Shown in pieces: positions 5,699-9,868 of a DNA stretch of 9,868 nt. The stretch covers positions 1 to 9,868 of the forward strand of contig SCQA01000115.1 in the NCBI GenBank assembly GCA_004298725.1. Reading direction: 5' to 3'. A program made the translations under genes and the position numbers. The notes below the pieces were generated by a model that saw only the letters and a program-made list of their open reading frames with translations, made no database searches and was not told where the DNA came from. Numbering within the stretch: position 1 is the first letter of the stretch; each line of letters begins with the position of its first letter. The stretch is from a bacterium. Its GTDB lineage: Bacteria; Desulfobacterota; GWC2-55-46.

Positions 5699-7057
5699 TT
5701 ACTGAATGTTATATTTCTTTATTTTATAATGAAGCGCCCTGACTGAAAGGTTAAGCGCCTTTGCCGACGCAGTCTTGTTATTATTGAAGGCCTTTAGCGC
5801 GTCTTCTATATACTTTTTTTCAAGCCGCTCCATTGCGTCGTTAAAAGACACCTCTCCGGCAATAGGCTCGCCGTCTTTCAGGCTTTTAAACGCCTCTGAA
5901 CTCAGCGATATTTCGCCTATATCAACGGCATCCCCTTTCGCTACTGCAACCGCCCTGTGTATGCACCACTTAAGCTCTCTTATATTGCCCGGCCAGCCGT
6001 ATTCATTCAGGCATTCCATGGCTTTTACGGTAAGCCCGGCAACATTCTTGTTGGAAGCGTAGTTAGCCTCTTTAACGAACGCGGCCACGAGAAGCGGTAT
6101 GTCGTGGCGCCTCTCTCTAAGCGGCACAAGTTCAAAGGTCACGCCGTTGATTCTATAATAAAGGTCTGTTCTGAATCTGATGTCCTTGCCTGTAAGGTCT
6201 TTGTTGGTGGCGGCTATGAGCCTGAACCTGACCTTTCTTTCCTTTGGGTCGCCAACCTTGTAGTAAACGCCGTCTTCAAGCACTCTAAGAAATTTAGCCT
6301 GCACGTCTTCGGGCAGTTCGCCTATTTCATCAAGAAACAGCGTGCCGTCCTCAGCTCTTTCTATAAGCCCTTCTTTCGACCCTGCCGCGCCGGAAAAAGC
6401 CCCCTTGACATATCCAAAGAGCTCGCTTTCAAGTATCTCTCTGGGCAGAGCCGAGCAATTTATAGCGACCATCTCGCCCTTCACACCGGAGAGCGCGTGT
6501 ATCCAATTTGCGAGCTTCTCCTTGCCTGTGCCGGTCTCTCCCTTTATAAGTACGGGTATTGACAACGGAGCTATCATTGGCGCCCTGTCAACTATATCTT
6601 TCATCTTGCCGGAACCGGAAGTGATAAAAGACGGCAGAATCTTTTTTATCTCGCGGTCAAGCTCTATTACCTTCTCCTGAAGCGCCCTGTTCTCAAGATA
6701 GACGTTCAGCTCTCTTTTAAGCCTCTCTATGTCAAAAGGCTTTGTAAAATAGTCAACCGCGCCCTGTTTAAGCGCCTTCACGGCGCTGTCAACCGTTGCG
6801 AAGGCCGTCATAATAATAACCACCGGCATTGGGCGCAAGTCTTTCATCTCCTTAAGAAAACCGAGGCCGTCGCCGTCAGGAAGCATTATATCAAGGAGAA
6901 CCGCGTCCGGAGCGCTTGTCTTTAAAAGCTCCCTTGCCTCGCCCACGGTCCCGGCCGTTGACACAACAAAAACGTCCTCAAGAGCCATGCGGAGCGACTC
7001 TCTGAAGTTAGGTTCGTCGTCTATTATCGCAAGTTCCGGCCTATGCCATGGTTTCAT
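5699..7057 (-). CDS. Sigma-54-dependent response regulator (NtrC family)
   Basis: This 452-residue transcription activator opens sigma-54 promoters when phosphorylated. The receiver domain (about 8-122) has the acidic pair D13/D14, phosphoacceptor D56 in LLDIMLP, T84 and K106. The AAA+ domain (about 146-375) has Walker A GETGTGKE (173-180), the sigma-54 contact loop GAFSGA (219-224, Ser in place of the usual Thr), Walker B GTLFLDEIG (238-246), the arginine-finger region FRTDLYYR (295-302) and WPGNIREL (355-362). A Fis-type helix-turn-helix follows (about 424-447). Its ATG lies 17 bases inside the end of the kinase gene, with AAGGAAGGTG upstream, so the two are co-expressed as a cognate pair. 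Candidate targets lie directly downstream, where a sigma-54-like element faces the phosphatase gene. Confidence 0.95.
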   Translation of the reverse strand: MKPWHRPELAIIDDEPNFRESLRMALEDVFVVSTAGTVGEARELLKTSAPDAVLLDIMLPDGDGLGFLKEMKDLRPMPVVIIMTAFATVDSAVKALKQGAVDYFTKPFDIERLKRELNVYLENRALQEKVIELDREIKKILPSFITSGSGKMKDIVDRAPMIAPLSIPVLIKGETGTGKEKLANWIHALSGVKGEMVAINCSALPREILESELFGYVKGAFSGAAGSKEGLIERAEDGTLFLDEIGELPEDVQAKFLRVLEDGVYYKVGDPKERKVRFRLIAATNKDLTGKDIRFRTDLYYRINGVTFELVPLRERRHDIPLLVAAFVKEANYASNKNVAGLTVKAMECLNEYGWPGNIRELKWCIHRAVAVAKGDAVDIGEISLSSEAFKSLKDGEPIAGEVSFNDAMERLEKKYIEDALKAFNNNKTASAKALNLSVRALHYKIKKYNIQ

Positions 7058-8210
7058 CCGAATGCACCTTCCTTCCCTGAAGAAATATCCTTACGCCGGC
7101 CCCTGCCGGCAAACGGTAGAGTGACAGCCCGCCGCCGTGCGCTACGGCTATCTTATGAGCAAGGTAAAGCCCAAGGCCGGCTCCTTTAGAACGCATTGTA
7201 ACAAACGGGCTTAAAAGCGCGTCAAGGTCGGTCTCCTGTTTGAAACCTGAGCCGTTATCCTCAAAAAATATCTCCGACACGGCGCCCTCAGACCCCTTTT
7301 GCTCCGTCATCCTTACAACGGCCTCATTCGCTCCGGCCTGCAGGCTATTTCGCATAAGGTTTTCAAATAAAAGCCGCAGATAAAATTTATCGCCTTCAAT
7401 GCTGACGTCAGGGCACTTGGCAAGGCGTAACCCGTGCTTTCTGGAAAGCTCCAGAATAAACGGCTGAAGCTCGATCATCTCATGAGAAGTCGAGGTAATA
7501 TCCTTGCCGTAGATTAAAAGGTTGTCAATAAGTTGCTGAGTGCGCGTAAGCTCGTCTCCGACTATTACGCTGAAACGGCGCGTAAAAGCGGTATCATCAA
7601 GACGCGCCGGAAGCACCTGAACAAGGTTCGATATGGTCGCTATCGGCGTTTTAAGCTCGTGCGCGAGGGTGGCCGTCATGCGGCCCAGCAGAGCCAGCGC
7701 CTCATGCTCTTTTAACGCTTGCACGAGCTCATCCTGCTTTATTGCAAGCTGACGCCTCTTTTCGGTATAAAACATGATAAGACCGAATACTATTAAAGTG
7801 GTTACCACGCCTGGAATAAAATCAGGAATATCCACGCTTGAAACTTCATCATCTAAAAACGCGGCGCTTATGTACAGGTCAACCCGCTTTTTGCCTTCGG
7901 TGATTTTCAAAAGAAAAACGTAATCGTCGGCATTAGGGCGTCTGCCTTCGCCGTGCTCGACGGCAACGAGCTTGTTTTTCATCGCCGTTCTGGTAAATTC
8001 CTTTAAAAACCTTATTACGTCGTCCTGCGTGGCGACTGGAGCAGAGTCCTTAAATGAAGAAACCGCGTTCCTTACCTCCATTTCAACGGACTTTTTTAAC
8101 CTCTTCTCCTCAGCCATATTATCAAGGTTGCCAGTTACCAGCGTAACCATAATGCCGATGGTAATGGCGACAAAAAGGTAAATTATAACGGGGAGCGTAT
8201 TTTTGGGCAT
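7041..8210 (-). CDS. Membrane sensor histidine kinase, partner of the adjacent sigma-54 regulator
   Basis: From the ATG at 8210 the protein has 389 residues. It has a first membrane helix (about 5-26), a periplasmic sensor region of roughly 100 residues, a second helix (about 132-150) and a charged coiled-coil linker without a clear HAMP domain. The HisKA domain has phospho-acceptor His184 in LAHELKTP. The ATPase domain has the N-box ENLMRNSLQAG (283-293), DNGSGF (318-323) and GAGLGL (343-348). A GTG at 8252 would add 14 residues; I prefer 8210 because it places the first helix right at the N-terminus and has AAAGG about 10 bases upstream, but either is possible. The 3' end overlaps the regulator by 17 bases. 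The sensed signal is unknown: the sensor region has no motif I recognise. Confidence 0.93.
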   Translation of the reverse strand: MPKNTLPVIIYLFVAITIGIMVTLVTGNLDNMAEEKRLKKSVEMEVRNAVSSFKDSAPVATQDDVIRFLKEFTRTAMKNKLVAVEHGEGRRPNADDYVFLLKITEGKKRVDLYISAAFLDDEVSSVDIPDFIPGVVTTLIVFGLIMFYTEKRRQLAIKQDELVQALKEHEALALLGRMTATLAHELKTPIATISNLVQVLPARLDDTAFTRRFSVIVGDELTRTQQLIDNLLIYGKDITSTSHEMIELQPFILELSRKHGLRLAKCPDVSIEGDKFYLRLLFENLMRNSLQAGANEAVVRMTEQKGSEGAVSEIFFEDNGSGFKQETDLDALLSPFVTMRSKGAGLGLYLAHKIAVAHGGGLSLYRLPAGAGVRIFLQGRKVHSDETMA

Positions 8211-8286
8211 AACGAGCCGGCCTTTCTCAGGCAAACTGTTAAATCTTCTCACATGTCCGTTGCAAGGTCAAGCGGGCGCGCGCGCA

Positions 8287-8326
8287 GGGTAATGTCAAGT
8301 ATTTTGTGTCATAAGGAAAGGGGTAG
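8287..8326. other. Possible relic of an insertion-sequence end
   Basis: The motif TGTCAAGTATTTTGTGTC (8293-8310), preceded by GGGTAA, resembles terminal repeats I recall for IS256/mutator-type elements. There is no transposase frame and no second end in the window, so at most it is a decayed remnant. The TTGACA on its minus strand (8293-8298) could instead be a -35 box for the kinase operon, but no matching -10 is present. Confidence 0.2.
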
Positions 8327-8353
8327 CGTTTCATTTTTTGCATGTAAAGTGGT

Positions 8354-8449
8354 GCGAGGCGGTCGCCTCGCGTGCTATAACCTTGCAAGGCAAAACAGCG
8401 AGGCTTAAGCCTCGCACTACGCACTACACTACGCGCTACGAAGTTCGTA
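8354..8449. repeat. Cluster of related palindromes (REP-like intergenic repeat)
   Basis: Four perfect palindromes occur within 96 bases: GCGAGGCG-GT-CGCCTCGC (8354-8371), CCTTGCAAGG (8381-8390), GCGAGGCTTAAGCCTCGC (8398-8415) and TACGAA-G-TTCGTA (8437-8449). The first and third share the GCGAGGC/GCCTCGC arms, so one is probably a diverged copy of the other. Short CACTACG-like direct repeats (8415-8440) lie between the last two. This layout is typical of mobile intergenic palindromic repeats. It sits between the usp terminator and the kinase gene and overlaps no convincing coding frame. Confidence 0.65.
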
Positions 8450-8493
8450 ACAAGCGTTATTACCAGCGCACAGCGCCGAAGGATTTTTAATTA

Positions 8494-8531
8494 TAAAAAA
8501 GCAAGGGCGCGGCATAGCCGCGCCCTTGCTT
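8494..8531 (-). terminator. Strong intrinsic terminator after the usp gene
   Basis: On the minus strand the perfect 15-bp stem AAGCAAGGGCGCGGC / GCCGCGCCCTTGCTT, with a 3-base loop, is followed directly by TTTTTTA. It starts 18 bases after the usp stop codon and ends that transcript before the repeat cluster and the kinase operon. Stem length, GC content and U-run are all close to ideal. Confidence 0.92.
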
Positions 8532-8549
8532 GCAACCGCTGAAACTTCT

Positions 8550-8990
8550 TTATTCCATTATCATAAAAACCGGACACGGTGCGTTTCTGGTTACCCTTTC
8601 AATAACGCTGTCCTCAAAAAAATTTGCCACGGCGGAGTGCCTGTGGCACGACATCACTATAAGGTCGGCAACGCGCTCTTTTGCGACGGCGACTATCTCG
8701 TATGCCGCGTCGCCTTCGCTTATAAGCATATCTACGCGCTTTACGCCGTTCTTTTTCACCCTTTCAGCGGCCTCCCTGACGATGGTCTTGCCCTCTTCCA
8801 TCCAGCCATTGTGCAAAGCCTGCCATTCCTTTGAATCCGTAGCCACTTCTTCGGCGCGATACCATTTTTCAACGACATTTATAAGAATCAGCTTTGCGTC
8901 CGAGAGCTTTACAAGATACTGGGCCGCCTCCAATGCCCTATCCATCAGCTCGGTGCCGTCTAACGGGCAGATTATATTCCTATAGTACAC
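8550..8990 (-). CDS. Universal stress protein (UspA family), ATP-binding loop degenerate
   Basis: The 146-residue single-domain Usp protein has the alternating strand/helix pattern: NIICPLDGTELMDRALEAA (5-23), LILINVVEKW (34-43), ADLIVMSCHRHSA (108-120), SVIERVTRNAPCPVFMI (128-144). Such cytoplasmic dimers help cells survive stress. The family's ATP loop G-2x-G-9x-G-S/T reads S-C-H-R...E-D-S here (S114, R117, D127), so all three glycines are lost. This fits the non-ATP-binding UspA branch. The start is GTG at 8990, with AAGGGG about 8 bases upstream; no ATG is available before codon 16. It has its own sigma-70-like promoter at 9057-9084 and a strong terminator, so it is probably a monocistronic unit, though read-through from the cytochrome-like gene is possible. 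Confidence 0.92.
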   Translation of the reverse strand: MYYRNIICPLDGTELMDRALEAAQYLVKLSDAKLILINVVEKWYRAEEVATDSKEWQALHNGWMEEGKTIVREAAERVKKNGVKRVDMLISEGDAAYEIVAVAKERVADLIVMSCHRHSAVANFFEDSVIERVTRNAPCPVFMIME

Positions 8991-9056
8991 CGTTTATTCC
9001 CCTTAGCTGTAAGCCGTCGAAACACTGCGTAAATTCACCCGTGCCGCATAACGAAC

Positions 9057-9084
9057 AGTATAACAGAGCGTAAGACGAGGTCAA
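9057..9084 (-). promoter_or_regulatory. Sigma-70-like promoter for the usp gene
   Basis: TTGACC (9079-9084) and TATACT (9057-9062) are separated by 16 bases, giving a predicted leader of about 60 bases to the GTG start. A second TTGACC lies about 10 bases further upstream. The match is good (5 of 6 bases in each box). Confidence 0.55.
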
Positions 9085-9118
9085 GCGGTCAAAAAACTCA
9101 ACGCCCGTAATGCCGGAC

Positions 9119-9868
9119 TTACTCCACCTCTATTTTGTGCTCGTCTGAAAAGAGTATCCTGCCGGAAGGCCGCTGAAAAAACCCGGCGTTACTCGCGTTT
9201 TCAGTGCCATAGAGAAATACCGCCGTAATGGTGTAAACCCCTTTTTCAAATGGCGCCTTCAGCGCGTAGATGACCTCGGCTGACGGGAATATATTTTTTT
9301 CCGTGTCGAACTTTTCACCGAAAGCCAGCACGAAGTTAAGGTTCCTCTTAAGCCCTTTTACTCGCTTTTCAGCCCATGTGCTTTGCGCGTTGCCGTCCTG
9401 CCCTTTTACAACCGGCTCACTGATAATCACCCACCCGTCCGCTGACACTGGACGCGCCTGAAACCTGAGCGCCTTGTCAACAAGCATTATACCTACTACA
9501 GGCCCGTTGCCGCCCTTAGCCTTGACAATAACTTTTATCTCAGCGCCGGACTTTACCTTTACCGGAGCTGACAGCGTTATGGATGAATTTGAATCAATAG
9601 ACTTAGCAGTCTTTATAACGCTTTCCTTTTGCTCGGCGGAAAGCTCAAAATAGGGCGACAACGGCGTCGGCGCGTTTACAAGGCCATAATGTTTAAACTC
9701 GGCAGTTTCCTTATTTGCGGCGTCCGGCGCCAGCTCCGGCATATACCCTGCCTTTACAGCCGAATGACACGAGGCGCAAAACGGGCCGGCGTCGGTAACG
9801 TACATAGGCGTACCGTTGGGGTACGCGCCGGCAACAACAGGGATAATAAGCCCGGCAATAACCGCCGT
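9119..9868 (-). CDS. Secreted CxxCH (c-type haem) protein with a beta-sandwich-like domain, 5' end outside window
   Basis: The frame stays open to the right edge, so the 5' end is missing and 249 residues are visible. Before the first internal Met it reads TAVIAGLIIPVVAGAYPNGTP, the end of a signal peptide with a probable cleavage after AGA. The ATG at 9805 is therefore not the true start. One haem-binding motif, FCASCH, follows 9 residues after that Met. The rest is strand-rich (ITLSAPVKVKSGAEIKVIVK, VVGIMLVDKALRFQARPVS) and ends without a membrane anchor. The layout of a signal peptide, one CxxCH near the N-terminus and a beta-sandwich recalls bacterial reeler-like proteins. It is probably a periplasmic electron-transfer or redox-linked binding protein. 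The function is inferred; the domain name is tentative. Confidence 0.8.
   Translation of the reverse strand, partial: TAVIAGLIIPVVAGAYPNGTPMYVTDAGPFCASCHSAVKAGYMPELAPDAANKETAEFKHYGLVNAPTPLSPYFELSAEQKESVIKTAKSIDSNSSITLSAPVKVKSGAEIKVIVKAKGGNGPVVGIMLVDKALRFQARPVSADGWVIISEPVVKGQDGNAQSTWAEKRVKGLKRNLNFVLAFGEKFDTEKNIFPSAEVIYALKAPFEKGVYTITAVFLYGTENASNAGFFQRPSGRILFSDEHKIEVE

Noticed and set aside
5957..6562. 201-codon open frame on the plus strand inside the sigma-54 regulator gene
   Set aside because: It is antisense to the conserved AAA+ domain, has no recognisable motif, and is explained by the codon bias of the real gene.
8239..8424. 61-codon minus-strand frame across the palindrome cluster
   Set aside because: Arg/Leu-rich low-complexity translation of palindromic repeat DNA, with no ribosome binding site or family resemblance.
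8354..8449. CRISPR array
   Set aside because: The repeats are palindromes of different sequence and length without regular spacers.
8530..8985. 151-codon plus-strand frame opposite the usp gene
   Set aside because: The minus-strand Usp protein has a clear family signature, promoter, ribosome binding site and terminator; the plus frame has none.

Overview
All genes in this window read leftward (minus strand). The Gram-negative character is clear: a periplasmic CxxCH (haem c-type) protein with a signal peptide, a sigma-54 activator with its membrane histidine kinase, and a dedicated acyl carrier protein with a ketoacyl synthase. The mid-range GC, the codon use and the sigma-54/cytochrome content fit a deltaproteobacterium-like or Nitrospirota-like lineage. 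That placement is inference; no marker gene here fixes the taxon.

Right part (8494-9868): the C-terminal 249 residues of a secreted one-haem-motif protein whose start lies beyond the right edge, then a UspA-family protein with its own sigma-70-like promoter, ended by a strong intrinsic terminator (15-bp stem plus U-run). Next comes a gene-free stretch of about 280 bases (8211-8493) rich in related perfect palindromes, with a possible relic of an insertion-sequence end. It sits between the terminator and the next operon.

Middle (5466-8210): a two-component pair, a membrane histidine kinase without an evident HAMP domain overlapping a sigma-54 (NtrC-type) response regulator. Just downstream of the regulator gene is a 233-base intergenic region. 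It holds a correctly spaced -24/-12 sigma-54-like element, two perfect palindromes that could be activator sites, and a sigma-70-like promoter with a perfect TATAAT, all pointing at the next gene.

Left-middle (2788-5429): an MtnX-like HAD phosphatase, a class III PLP aminotransferase with a four-cysteine insert, and a 117-residue four-helix EamA/SMR-like membrane protein. They may act together in metabolism and transport of an amine or aminolipid, but the substrate is not evident.

Left (1-2683): a compact acyl-carrier operon behind its own promoter: ACP, FabF-type ketoacyl-ACP synthase, an alpha/beta-hydrolase with cysteine in place of the usual nucleophile serine (GLCAG), and the first 70 codons of an unrecognised gene. 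A perfect palindrome covers most of the ACP 5' leader including part of the ribosome binding site, and an 11-bp stem-loop separates ACP from the synthase. The cysteine nucleophile beside an ACP and a condensing enzyme suggests an acyl-transfer or thioesterase step in a specialised acyl pathway. This is the most interesting part of the window.
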